From Casuarina equisetifolia (lineage: Eukaryota > Streptophyta > Magnoliopsida > Fagales > Casuarinaceae), in the NCBI GenBank assembly GCA_028551475.1, contig CM052357.1, positions 11,951,931-12,015,930 of the forward strand: a stretch of 64,000 bases of DNA. Reading direction: 5' to 3'. How positions within the stretch are numbered: position 1 is the first letter of the stretch; each line of letters starts with the position of its first letter. Positions 33,600 through 46,745 of the stretch are shown in pieces. The notes under the pieces are model-generated. The model saw only the letters and a list, made by a program, of their open reading frames with translations, had not been told where the DNA came from and did not search any database. The position numbers and the translations under genes were made by a program.

Positions 33600-35343
33600 A
33601 ATTAAGTTCATCAGAATGAAACAGACTTCATTTATATCTTGTAATCAATTATAGCTACCATCTTGGAAACAATGACTCCCACTAGTGAGATAAAACTCTT
33701 GCCTCCTACGACTGATGAACTGCATCATACTTATGTCAACGATGGAATAGTTTTAAATTGCATAAATCCATGATACGACAAGTACACTTCTATTCAAGCA
33801 AATGAAAATAATCAGAAGGCTTGCTGATTAAGAAGTTGGACATAAACCTACTAAGTCTGCATTAAAATTATGGTTACTAATGAAGCATCCTCTTTGGAAG
33901 CTGTAAACTGACGCAAGATGAAGAAAGAAGCCTTCTTTGTCCAAGAATAAGTCCTGGTAGTTAATTAGGCCATTACTATTAAGCTTGTACTAGTTTCTCA
34001 TAGCGTTGAATGCTGATTTTGCAATTTTGTAATCACCGAGTGTGGACCCTGGTTTATTTATCAATTAGTAATTCTTATTTACATAAAAGATGCTTTGGTA
34101 GATAGATATATTATATTTTGCAGTATGAGTTACACACCTTAATATTCTACTACAACATATGCCTCTTGTACAATCATCATAAAAGAACAAGCAGCCAGAT
34201 ACATTTGTCACATGCAAACTAGTGTAATTGCAACCACTGACACACTAAGGTATCCTAGGTTTGGAATGACTAAAACGTTCAAGATCATGTTTGGCAAACT
34301 TTTCCAAATTCTAAAAACACTTCTCAAATGTGATCCTCGCCACCAGTGTCTTTTAAACTAGAATCACATAAATGCTCCTGAAAAAAGGAAGAAATAATGA
34401 AAAGTTTCATGAACTTCATAATTTTTTCTAGGGTTACTTTAAAAGAATAAACCTATCTTGCAAGTGTAAAATAGACATTAAATATATATAATATTATAGG
34501 TAAAAAAGAGAGATTATAGAATAACAAGGCTGAAAAGAAGAGAATGCAGCCACCCCTAAAAGGGGAAATGGAATGCTATATAGCCACCCTCAACAAAGGT
34601 CTAGGGTGGTCAGATAACCATCCTTAATCTCTAGTTGGGTGCAATCATGCTACCAAAAATGATTCATCATGCTATTAACCACTAACAAAAGAGAGAAGGA
34701 CATTCTCATTCCCACCCTTGTTAGAATTATTATTTAGAAAGACAAAATTAGATATTTTTATATACAAGATTATGAGAAAAGGAGAAATGATCAAGTTTCT
34801 TTCGACAGAAGAGAAAACAATCATCCCTAGCAAGGAAAGTAAATGTCTATTATAGCCACTTTCAACAAAAGACCAAGGGTGGTCGGATAACCATCCTTAT
34901 TTTCTTTTGGAAACAAATCTTATACGCAAAAAGAATTGGTCACACCTGTTAGACCTAACAAAACAAAGTTGGTCGCCCTCCAAAGGTGGCTGCCTTAGCC
35001 GTCCCCAAACAGAAAAAGAGAAAGAACATATATCACCCGTGATTTATTACTTTGTTGGTTTTTATTTCTACTTTTTCAAAGATATTTCCCTTTCTTTTGG
35101 TTTCAGAAAACATTTTTCAATTTCCAAAGCCAATTTTCTTTTGGCACCCTACAAATAATTTTCTTTAATGCGATCCCACTTGAAGTACCTCCAAATTTTC
35201 ATCTTTTTGGAAACTTGTTTCAAGTCACAAAGCTGACACACTTCTCAAAAATTTATCAAGCACAACCTCCATGTGACAAGAATAAAGGATAACCATCTTA
35301 AATTGAATAAATGGGGAAGAGCTAAGCAACTTAGCTACGACAT
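33600..35343. other. AT-rich DNA with a dispersed 49-bp repeat
   Basis: No exon is recognised. A segment of about 49 bases (TATAGCCACCCTCAACAAAG to ATAACCATCCTTA) at 34578-34626 recurs, diverged, at 34851-34899. Such GGGTGGTC-type repeats suggest transposon debris, but the family was not identified. Confidence 0.5.
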
Positions 35344-35849
35344 AATTTTTTCATGTTTATGGAAAAAGGAAGTACTAAAAAGTAATAACTCTCTCACATT
35401 TTTAATATTGAATTAAATACAAAATTAATACTAAAGTCCAAAAAAACATCTTTGAAAGGGAAAAAAAGATTAAAACATGTGGAAGAAAATCAAAATATCA
35501 CTATTTGGTGACATAAATAAATTTTTTATAACCTCTTCTAAGAAAAAATGAAATTCTATTTTGATTGTAAATATTTTAACTGTTTTTGTTCTTAGCTATA
35601 ATACGATGTTCTTCTCTTAGCAAGTTCAAAACCAATAAACAAAAGTATAATAGTAATTTAAAAATTAACATAACCAAAAATTTTTAAATATTGTCCGGCA
35701 CAATGTTAGAAGAGTTAACGGGCCGAGCTCCAGGTTTAGGCCCTGCCCATTTTGTTTTATTTCAGTAAATTATATGTTTTTGAAAATAAAATTAAAAATA
35801 AAAATAAAAATAAAAATAAAAATAAAGACTCCGCCTATTTAGAGTCCGA

Positions 35850-36898
35850 AGGTGGGACTCTCTAACGGTCATCTGCTTTTTTCATTTCTCCGTCTCTCTC
35901 TGCTTCTCGCTCTTTGTCTCTGTTGAGATCGCCTCACATTCGGTTGCCCTCAGACTCTGTTGCTCTCTGCGCTCGTCCCCTCTCACTGCGACAGGTTAGC
36001 TTATGGAACTCCAGGTCTTTCTAGGATTTTATCTGCTTAGGGTTTTAAATATGGGATTCGCTTGTCTTGCGATCTTTTCTATCTGCCATAAACTTGGCGA
36101 GTCGCCGAATTCCTCTGGGATTTCGAGCAACTTCATGATTCATTTCCGTCAGCCGTTAACAGATGGGGCAATAACTTCCAGGCTTCTTTGTGCATTCGAG
36201 TTGCCTATATTTCCTAGGGTTTTGTGGGTTGGCCCGAATTTAGGGAAAAAAGGAATTTCCGAATTTTGAAATGGATGGATGAATGACTAGCTATTGGATT
36301 TAGGGTTTCCTTTTATGGGGTTTTCTAGATACTGGGGGTTCTTCAACCTGATAGAAATTTGCGAATTCGCTTCACGATCGGAGCCCGACAATTTTTCATC
36401 TATTGTTGGATTCGTCAAGAGGACTCCGTCAGCAAATGGGGAAGTAAACCCTAGGTCCGGAAGTGGACCAGCCACCGAATTTAGGCTTTTCTTCAAGAGT
36501 TTTCCGGTGTTCATAAGTTTTTCAGTTTGATTGGATCTTGGAAATTCGGGAAATTGTTTGGATGACGCAGTATATCAACCTGAGGAAATGAAACGGAAAG
36601 GCTTGCAAATCTGTGGCTTTTAGTTTGGTTTCTTCAATAATATCCCTAGGGTTTGCGACTGAATGCGGATGTAGGATTTCAGATGATCTGAAGGCTGCTG
36701 ACTTGTTTGGATCTTCCGCCAAGGACATCTATGGGAATCACCTTCTTCATTCATGATTGTAAAGGAGTTTATTGAAATTGGAGCCGGTGATTTTTTTGGG
36801 TCTTCGGACATGGAAGGCAGATATTTAGTTTCGTTTGAACGACCTCTATGTGGATCATTTTGTTCTTTACTCTATCTCATGCTATTTTTGTTGAATAG
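35850..36898 (+). promoter_or_regulatory. 5' leader and leader intron of the intact ZFWD gene
   Basis: A CT-rich leader ends at CTGCGACAG (about 35994) followed by GTTAGC. The acceptor TTTTTGTTGAATAG ends at 36898, just before the ATG. The leader intron is therefore about 900 bases. It is GC-richer than the coding introns and keeps open frames that are also present in the left copy. Long leader introns often raise expression in plants, but that is only an inference here. Confidence 0.6.
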
Positions 36899-39800
36899 AT
36901 GGCTGCCAATACAGCAAGAAGGCCATCGGTTTCTCATTGCTTGGGAAGACAAGCTGCAACAAGTTCACCCAATAAAACTGTTTGCATCTTCTGGCTTAAC
37001 GGAAAATGCAACAGGACCCCATGTCGGTTCCTGCACTGTGAAATGCCAGTATCATGCGCAACAAAGCAGTCCCACACTGAGTCGTACGGTCCAGAAAAAG
37101 AGAAGGCCACTTCCATTCGTTTGAAGAATAACACTTACATTCGTTTCAAGAATAAGTTGGTTTTGGACAAGTCCTCACATGAAGATGTAGCTGATAAGAA
37201 GATTGTACCTCAAAATATCGAGGAGAGAGGATCCAGCATTTTAGAGGATGCTTCTAAGAGTTCCTCACAGAAGGGTGGCGGATCCTGCACACATGGCTGC
37301 TCCTGCAACAATAAGGGTCAGTTTCAGAATTCTGGCCATTGTGTGGAAGAGTTAACGACCTTGGCATGCCTCCAAGGGCACACAAAGGTAGCAATATTTT
37401 GATTTTTCCTGTTACTTTGCAATGTGCTTCCCCTTTTTATTTTTTCTTTATTATTGTTATCCTTCTTCTTCTTGTTGTTGCGTTGAAAGATGAAGATTTG
37501 AGAATAAATTTTCTAAGTATAGAATGTGCATTCTTTGTATGATTCTTTGTGATATGCGTTTGTTCCAGCAGTCACCTCTGTTTTGTTCGTGACAAAAAAG
37601 GAAAAAAAAAAAAACAGAAGGTTATTTGCTAGTACCTCCATTCTTAGAATTTTCTGTTTTCTTTGCTAGCACTTGCATAGTTAGAATTTTTTCCAGTTGG
37701 CTTGCTTGATATGTAACTTTTCATTGTAGTTGCGTCATAAAAGGTTTCTTGGTTATTCTTCTTTGGAGCTTTGAAGCAAAACTAAATAATATTGCTTGAA
37801 ATAGCCACAATTTCGGTTGTGGCTGCATGAAATAAGATAGAGTGACTCCAAATTTGATTTTTGTTTTTTTGGTGTGAAATAGCATAATAGGCAACAAAAC
37901 AAACATCATTTTGGGTATATAGTTGAAAAAAGAAAAAATTAGGGCTAAATAACAAAAATATAGAAAATCTTGTGTGATAAAAATCAAATATTGGGATTTC
38001 TAATCTATTTTTGAATCAAAATCATTAGCATTTTCAACACCCTTATTAATCTCTGATTCTCATAGGTGTGTAAGATGATACTGATTTTTTTTCCTCCTCT
38101 TTTTTTGGAAAGCTGAAAAAATGCTTATTTGTTGGTCTTTTGAGGACAGGCGGCTATCGTGGGAATTGCACTTCCCGAATGCAGCAACAAGCTCTACTCA
38201 GGCTGTAGTGATGGAACAATTCGGGTTTGGGACTGCAGTACAGCACAGTGTGTTCGCGTTATTGATCTTGGCAATGAAATTGGATCAACTATTAGTAAAG
38301 GTGGTTGGTTGTTTGTAGGCATGCGGAATGTTGTTAAGGTAAGCTCCAAGCCCACTGTGTTTTGCTTTCTTCCTGCTTTTATTTTTTGGTCATTGTTGCC
38401 ATTAACGTTTAGCATAATGGTTTGACATGTGACCTGAGCCAACACTTTGATGATGTGGCAGGTGTGGAACACTCAGTCTGGTGCCGAATATATTCTGGAT
38501 GGCTTTACTGCCCTAATCTATGTCATGGAAACGATTGACGATATGCTTTTTGCTGGAGGCCAAGTAATTACCATCTTAAAACTTTGAATTTCTTAGAATT
38601 TGAATAAAAAATGTCGTATCATGGGATTTTTTCTTGGTGTCTTTGGATTTATTGGCCTTCTTTAATTTGCTTGTGAAACAACATAACTGCTGTTGGGATC
38701 ATAATGCTTGGGACGTATTTGATTTTGAAGGTTCAATCTCTTAGGTGTGTTATTTATAGTGCCTTGATTCATATAGGGTTAAACCTTGTTATTTTGCAGA
38801 AATTGTATGTTTGTAGTGTTACATCCGTAATAAATTCTTTGTAAATCACAGGATGGTATTATCTTGGCATGGAAGAGTAGTAATGAGACAACTATCCCAT
38901 TGCAACCAGTTGCATCTCTTCAAGGACACAAGTGTGATGTTGTATCTTTAGCAGTTGGACATGGCTGGTTGTATTCAGGCTCGAAGGACCATACAATAAG
39001 GGTAAGTTTGTCTAATTAAAATGAAGACTTGCACTTATATTTTTTGGTCTCACTTGTTGTAATTTAATCAATCAAAAGTAGTTTGTATTAAAATGAATAT
39101 TTATGGTGTTTAGTTACAATCTTTCTCTCCTAACAACCACGAATTCAGCTTCTTGTAGCTAGTCTAAATGGTGCAAGCATAATAGTGGGATTGACTTACA
39201 ATTAAGTGTTTAGCTTGATGGTATTTTGTGAATTTCTCTCCTCTTTTTATTGCTAAAAATTGAATTACTATTAGTTGGTTTGGATGCTCAAGCTAAAAGA
39301 TGGACAAGCTCCTGATTAGGTGTTTTTAATGCTAATTTTTTTGTTTTAGCTTTGTTGATTGTTTTTTTCTCCTTTGCAATGTAGGAGGTGTTCATTCCTT
39401 CTTTTTTTCTTTTCTTTTTTTTTTCTTTTTTTTCCCTCCTTTTTTTGGGTATGGAGGGTAATTATATTTTTTTTATTCATGCATACTTGAGCAATCAAGC
39501 TTATCATAATTGTTAGTTGAATTTCACTTTATAAACATTTGGGAAGTATTTAAAAAGTAAAGTTGTTTCGTCTAATATCAATATTACTTAAAGTTGTATG
39601 ATTGTTTCTTTTATCATTATTCATACTTCTTCTATTTCTTGTTTCAGGTTTGGGATCACAAAACTTTAGAGTGTGTTAAGAGATTGGATGGTCATGCTAA
39701 TACAGTGACATCTCTTGTTTGTTGGGACCAATACTTGTTGTCTGGTTCTTTGGACCATACAATTAGGGTGTGGGCTATGAATGAAAAGCGCGACTTGGAA

Positions 39801-40630
39801 GTTATCTATACACATAATGAAGAACATGTAAGTCACTAGCTACTACAATCATAAAATTTGATTGCTGTGCAATTTTTCTTTTTTTTTAGTCGTTTTTTCT
39901 TTTGCTTGGAGATTCTTATAGTGCTTGGTGGAAGTATTCTAGACTAGTTTATGTCATATCAATCCTTCTACGCATGAAAGTAGTAAATAGTTAAGGAAAT
40001 GCTAACCTATACTTGGTTTTGTCATGTTCATAATACAAAAAGGAGCTATCTTTTTGGCTTTTTTTTTCCCATGTTTTTAAGCTAAATGTTAGCTTTGCTT
40101 TGGTTAGTCTATTGCTATTTTATCTTTATGTTTGAAGTTTCATAGATGTAGTTGCTTGAGTATGATGTTGCTTTTTAGGTCTACTATCTTAAACATTGTC
40201 AAAGTTATGTTGAGTTATTACTTCTTGAATATAATTTTCCAACTTTGGTGAACTTAAGTTGACCATATAATTTTCTATGTAACAGGGCATTCTTGCATTT
40301 TGTGGGATGATTGATGCGAATGATAAACCTATTTTGTCTTGCTCGTGCTGTGACAATTATGTCCACTTGTATGAATTGCCATCGTAAGTACACTTAAGTC
40401 TTTCATAATTCTTTTTATTTGGCAAAAAAGTAATTTTCTTTTTTTTAATGGCTATTAATATTTATTTTTATTTTTCCAGATTTGCTAATAGGGGCAGATT
40501 ATGCTCAAACCATAAAGTTGGAGCAATGCAAATGGGTCCAATGAGAGGACTTCTTTTTACTGTAGATCAAGCTAGGGTGATAACAGTTTGGAAATGGTTA
40601 CCTAAATTGAAGGCATCACACCAAGAATAG
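36899..40630 (+). CDS. ZFWD: ZFWD protein: CCCH zinc finger plus WD40 repeats (452 aa)
   Basis: Seven coding exons join in frame: 36899-37387, 38150-38338, 38462-38563, 38852-39001, 39648-39827, 40286-40383 and 40480-40630, totalling 1359 nt with stop. A CCCH finger C-X7-C-X4-C-X3-H uses C29, C37, C42 and H46 (CIFWLNGKCNRTPCRFLH). It is followed by a poorly conserved linker. From LACLQGHTK (about residue 155) onward there are WD40 repeats, with DGTIRVWDC, DGIILAWK, DHTIRVWA and ITVWKWLPK as blade ends. This is the order and length of Arabidopsis ZFWD1-4. CCCH fingers usually bind RNA and WD40 propellers bind protein partners; the actual role of the family is poorly defined. It starts at the ATG because an in-frame TAG and a splice acceptor precede it directly. 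Confidence 0.92.
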
Positions 40631-40839
40631 CATATAAGCATTACAAACTTAGATATACATACTTGTGATTGTCGTAGTAATTTTTTTTTTTTTTCATTTG
40701 TTGCTTTGTAAAAGTTGTTTTTGATGATGTAATTTTTCAAGAACTAGTAGTACATAATCTTGATATTAAAAAAGAAGAATCATTGTAATTTTTCAATGAA
40801 TAAAAAGTTAAGTCAAGGTTTATTGTGCAAGATTGGATG

Positions 40840-41699
40840 TTTGAATAAAAGTAATATTTTGAATAAGGTTCATATGAATGTTCATTTTACTGATCAATGC
40901 GCTCACAAAAACTTTGTTCTAACATTAAAATAAATCAAACTTGGTTTAAGAAAGAATTTCATAAAAATCATGTTGAATAAACTTATTGATTCCGTTTGGT
41001 AACAAAAAAAAAAATGATGAAATGGGCACCAACTTCTTAAAGAATGCTGTGATAAACTAATTGAAATGGTTATAACAAAACTATAAAGAAAATGTAACAA
41101 TTAAACAAACTTTGATTTTTAAAAACGTTGAACATATAATTGATTATGATGCTCAAAATAAAGAATCAATTATGTTGCTCAAAATAAAGAAAGAATCAAC
41201 ATGACTAGACTTAGGATGCTTTAAGGCTTTCTTTGCTACACAAATACATCCTTTTTACATGGGCCCTCAAATGTCTCATGTAGTTTTTAAAGCTCAAATT
41301 AAGCTTTGGCTATGAAAGCCTTGTGATATGTAGACAACCGAACAAGTTAGTTTCTTAACATTTTGTTGAAATTTCCTTCTTAGCCTATTAATGGTGCATT
41401 ACACATCCATTTATTCATCTCATTTGTAATGTAGGCACTGTTTTTCTCCCTGATTTTGATATCATTTGAATATCTTCCCCGAGTATTTGGGATCAGGTGA
41501 TTATAGTTCATGCTTTTATTAAGATGTTAAGGATTTTATAATTAAACTCATTTTCTTTGCTCTTTCCTTTTGATGTCAGCGTAATTTGTTGACAATGTCT
41601 TGTTAGATGTCATGAATGCTTTCCGGCTTGGTCTTTCATGTCACCTTCTTCTTCGTGTGTTTTTTTTCTATGTTTGTTTTTAGTGGTTTACTCTGCTAG
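40840..41699. other. AT-rich intergenic DNA
   Basis: No coding signature is seen between the right end of the duplication and the valyl-tRNA synthetase relic. Earlier exons of that relic may be hidden here, but I could not read them. Confidence 0.45.
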
Positions 41700-43592
41700 G
41701 ATATTATGATTAGGTACCACCGGATGAGAGGAAGGCCAACAATTTGACTTCCTGGGGCTAATCATGCTGGCTTTGCAACCCAAGTTTTGACAAGCTTTTA
41801 TATTTGTATCAGTGTTTTAGTTATTTGCTTTTCTTTGGAACTTCCTCTTTGTATTCATTTTTTTTTGTTCATTTAACTACAAATTATTTTGACTCCATTG
41901 CTATTTTGTTTGGAATTTTTTAAGGGTTTTTGAATTGTAAAGTTTCATTTTGTCATGATTTCATGCTTAGACGAGAATTTACATTTTTTTTTATTGGCCT
42001 TTAATCTTATGTGTTTCACATAGTGTCTATATCTGTCTATTTTACTCATTCTAAAATTTATTTGTTTTTCTTTCTTGACAATTGGTAGTGGAAAGAATGC
42101 TTGTAACAATTGACTTAACTAGAGATGAGTTCACAACGCGAGTTTAGAAGTGGAAAGAGAAGTATGTTCTTGTTCTTTTCCATCTTTGTTATGCAATTAA
42201 ATGTGGCAAGACTTGTGTGCTTGTATTGATGAAGTAGTTTATTCTCAATCTAATACATATGCCTTGATTGTAAATAAAAATAAAAATAAAGAAAAGCAAA
42301 ATAGTTTCCAATGGAATGTTATGGACTCTTTCTCTCCACTTTCTAACTAAGAAGGATAAAATTGATTTTAGGAAGTAATAGAATGTTGTTTGATTTTAAG
42401 CACAAATAGCTTCTTTAAACACAATAATTAGACTTGAAGAAAATGCAAACTTTGTGTTTCAAAAAAATGGGTTGTCGATTGTCTATATTTTATTTGTTTT
42501 TACAATATAAAGAGACAACAGTTTTTTCTTTTACAATTTCCATTTTATTTTTTGTTACTATTTTTTTGTTTAAGATAACTACCCATGTATTAAGAAGGGA
42601 GATGAAAAAAAAAATGCCAACCTATGCTTAAATAGGATAAATAAATGAACATGTATCTTACATATTCCATATGTCAAGTAAGTTAATGAAACCCTTATGG
42701 TCCTTATTACATTGAAAGAAAAGTAGAAAGAAACATTTGCGAGACTAATGTGATACTATTTTTTTGCTTTTTCATTCTCTTTTCACATAAAAGATTTGTG
42801 GGCGAGATTATGAATGTGAGGCAAAACATTAGCTCCTAAAATTGGTAACAAGGAATATGTATAGTGAAGAAAATTATATATGCAACCATCTATTTAAGTG
42901 GAAGTTTAGTCCTGGGATGCGGGTTTCTGAAAGGAGTATCTAGGATACGAGCACACTGATAATGACAGGTACAAATAAGGAATACTAACTCCAAAAAGTG
43001 TTACTTGTTCCTTTGGTTCTAGTTAATGATTTGGCCATTGATATGTGTGCAAAACCTTAGATTTTGATGGTTTTTGTGTGGTTGTATGATTGTTGCTTCT
43101 TACTTTCTTCTTTTCTCCAATTTGCAATAATTAAGTTGTGATTCACATGTTCTTGTTTCTCTTTAACTTGTTTTGTATTTGTTGCATTATGTTTTCAGTA
43201 TAGTGGAACCATCATCAATCAAATTAGGATAGTTGGTGCTTCCTTTGTTTGGAGTAGAGAACACTTTTCACATGATGAATAACTAAGGTGTAAGGGAGTT
43301 TTCCACTTAGTAGAAAGCTAGCCAATTTATATAGTGTGTATAAAATAGTTAATGACATTGATTTGTTGCAAGGATGATCTACTGTGTACAAGGTGTTAAG
43401 TGATATTGTCTTGTCTTAGATTTCTTTTTGTGATACTTTTTATTTAATAGTATATCTATTGCCTCTTAAATGCATTCATGAGGAGATGCATGGATCAACT
43501 TGCAATGTTATTTGTATTGAGACCATAACCATTTGTAGGAATTGTTATTGAGCCCTTTGTCAGGCTTCATGAGAAAGGCTTAATCTACCAAG
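41700..43592 (+). pseudogene. Valyl-tRNA synthetase relic (organellar/bacterial type)
   Basis: Four exon-sized pieces in correct order match the ValRS catalytic core. 41700-41783 reads DIMIRYHRMRGRPTI, then TGA where Trp is expected, LPGANHAGFATQ. 42082-42165 reads LVVERMLVTID, LTRDEFTTRV, then TAG for Trp, KWKEKY. 43199 to about 43279 reads SGTIINQIRIVGASFVWSRE then HFSHDE. 43539-43592 reads IVIEPFVRLHEKGLIYQ. Splice signals remain around several pieces, but the acceptor before 42082 has lost its AG. Two Trp codons have become stops. It was an intron-bearing gene copy and not a processed transcript. I could not find the remaining ValRS exons, so this is a partial, dead duplicate. Confidence 0.85.
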
Positions 43593-43659
43593 GTATTAGA
43601 TTGTAGTCATTTATAGCCAAGAACTTCCCTTCTAATCTAAACCTTTTGTCGGTATTTTA

Positions 43660-46500
43660 CTATTGATTTTTTTTTTCTCTTTCTTTGTTGGTTGCCACTT
43701 GGTCACTATGTTTTGAAATCTAAAAAAAATTCTTCTAAATTGATCTCTCATGAAACATCTTTTAGTTTACTTAGCTAGTACAAGATCTATCAAAACTATT
43801 AGTTGGTGAAAAAGTGTGGAGCGCTATCCAGTGTCTTGGAACTTTCTCTTTTTTTCTTCTTTTTTATTTTTTTGACTGTGAATGCTTTCACACTTTGGTG
43901 TTAATAATAAATAGTGAAATTAAGTTCCATCATTTTTCCATTGTAGTTAACGTGATGTGCATATGATTTATCTTTTACTATTAGGCCATGCTGAAGAGAA
44001 GTTCTAAAGTTCTTTTTTACAACACTTTTTGGTAATGTTAATGCTATGTGAGTTAAGAATTAAATTCCATCTAGGGAAAAAGAGGTATTTTCCTCACCAA
44101 ACCCAGTAGACCAGGAGCAACAAGGTACAATAACTGCTTCCTTTTTGTTAACTGAGATCCCATGGAGAAACACCCAATCCGTGGCTGCCATGTGGTCCAA
44201 CCACTGGCCACAGTGGCAAAACTTAGTCTCCACAAAACCCTTTCCTTTAGTTATAAAAAACTTACCTAATTAAATGCCCGCCAACAGCAAGACCTGCAAT
44301 TTGGGTCTATAGACTTGAAGCATCCTCGGCCTTCTCCTCTCCAAAACCCAGGAGAGCAAAACTAAAAAAACTCATAGAGTCCTTTGTAGTTTTCAACTAG
44401 ATTTCGTAGTGTAAGCACCCAGGCTATAGCCCCACGATCGCCTGACCACTATGGTCACAGTGGAGCTGCCCTATCTGCATGAACTCCTTTACTCTGGCTA
44501 TAAACATTTGACTTAATGGAGTGTCCACCAACCGTGGGACCTAGAATTTCGATCTATAAGTATAGGTTCTTTTTCTAATGGTTTTTAATTTGTCTGTGTA
44601 TGGGAATTTCTTTCTCTAAATATTAGTTCTTTAAATTACTTGTGTGTGGGAATTTAATATTCATCCTTAGATTACTTGCCCTTCAACAAGATATACAAAG
44701 CTTTGGATGAGCATGTGTTGTGTTAGACATCGGGATGAGAATTAAGTCAGTTTAGAATAGATGCAAGAGCGAGATTATGGAGTGAGGGGGGAAGGAAAAG
44801 GAGGGAGAAGAGCCGGTGATAGGTTTGGGAATGGACTGAAGTTGTTTCTTTTTCCATATGTTAAAGGGGAGTTATCAATCTACTTGGTTGTTAGATGGTG
44901 GAAATGGAAGGTGTAGGATATACATATCATTTGCTTATTTATTGTTGCTGCATAAGTTATATGCGTCATGTGACTAAAAGCTTTGAGTTGATTGCAGTTG
45001 CAACTGGATATGATTCAATTAAGTCCCTCAAGGCATACACTAGTGTGATTAGAAAATTCAAAAACTAAAGGTATCTTTACAAAACTTCTCAAATTTAGAA
45101 TAGTTCTAAGTTCATTTTTTCCTTTTTAAGTTCATTTTTTCCTTTCCTCAACCCTATAAATGCATGCATACTCCAATCTTACAAAGAAAACAATTGGACC
45201 CTTGTTTTACTCGAGTTGGTAGTTGTCTTATTCATTTGAATTCTACTCTTGAGGTTCATTTACCTTATGGAGTTCTAGAAGCTAATATTTAGTTGTGGGA
45301 CATAAGCTAATATTAATATGTTGCTCTTGTTTTACTATGTTAAAGATAATCTAAAAATCCCTTTGGGTGTTTTAGTTTCTCTTGGTGGCCTATCTTTTTG
45401 GTATAATAAGTAATACCAAAACATAGATGCTATCAACTATCTCTTAATGATAACAAAGTTGAACAGATTTATGGTTCAAGATTGATAGTAATTGCCCTTT
45501 CTTTTACGTCAGTCTTTAGGGTTCTCAATTCAATTTTTGCAACTATTTTCCACAGATGGAAGACATTAAGAAGTTTTTGATTTATATAACTAGTAAGGGA
45601 CTTTTTCAAGCTTAGTCATTTTGTATTAACAATGTTTAGGATCTTACATGGTAGACTAGTCTCCTCTAGAGATTGCAATTTCAGATTTAGTAAATCCTTA
45701 ATGCTTTTGCCGTCACTTTCTTCTTTTTTTTATTTATAATATTTTTATATTTTACTGCTCTCCCTGACCAATGAGTCTTTTAGCTTCTATTTTTAGGAAG
45801 TAGAATATTTTAAGAATATGGCACACCATATTATATCAAGTATCGGGTTGCTGGAAGTTCAAGGTACTATTATTTACTAACTTTTGTGGAGATGCGTTCT
45901 TGCATAATGCAGTATATAGTGCAGATACATGCGGTTAAGTCTGCAATTCTTTGTTTTACAAATTCAAAATATCAGTTATTTTCTGGGAGATTAATGTTAT
46001 CAATTTGGGTGAAAGTAGGTGGCTTAAAAACTGATTTTGGATTTGCAATAGTCAAGATACATAGGAGTGCTTACCTACAAAGAATTAAGTCCAGTCCACA
46101 AGTCATGTAATACGACAATTAGGGCCTGCTAGAAGAACTGCAAAAAAAATTGCAGGATAAAGCAGCGAAATTTTTTTTTTAGAATATAGTGATCCAATTG
46201 GAGTTTTCATATGTGAGTGATCTCCATTACTAAGCTTTTATGATAATCCAAAAAATTCTTTCGAAGAGAAAACACTTTCTTAGAAATTAAGCTGTCATCC
46301 ATCGAGCTGACAGACTTCGAAAGTGTTTCCCATATGGCAGAAAAGCCTAACAGCAGCAAACAACGCTGCCAGGTGCATTCGAGATTTTAAAGAAGGAAAA
46401 AAAGACATCAGAATCTGCGGATACTCTAAGTTCATGTTACAGCTAGTTCAACTCTAACAAAGAACTTGTTCTCTTATTTTTTTACAAAACTATCCAAGAA
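43660..46500. other. Non-coding stretch, partly GC-richer
   Basis: No gene is supportable. Between about 44050 and 44570 the sequence is clearly GC-richer than its surroundings. It contains two similar halves built around GACCTGCAATTTGGGTCTATAG and GACCTAGAATTTCGATCTATAA, suggesting an unidentified repeat element. The rest is AT-rich. Confidence 0.45.
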
Positions 46501-46745
46501 AGACTGATATATCCCTATTTAATTTTTCGGTTGTTATCAACATGAACATATATTTATGTTTCCTTTCTATATCCCTATATTAGAGACAAGCCTGCAAGAG
46601 ATGCCATTCTGAGCTCTTCGTAGATCCTGAGATGTCTCCTGTTCGCCACATGATGCATTCCTAACCCTTCCAGAGAGAAGAAGTCAAAGCCGCTTTCCAA
46701 CTTTTCACCAAATTGTAGATGAGAGAAATAAAAGGGAATCTGCTG

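Larger units (their letters stand above)
35344..40834 (+). repeat. Segmental duplication, right copy
   Basis: Direct repeat of 11848-17490, carrying the intact ZFWD gene. It lacks the TRIM and has an extra 182-bp stretch in the intron after the first coding exon (about 37786-37967). It also carries an (AAAAT)n run at about 35794-35826 that is short in the left copy. Confidence 0.9.
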
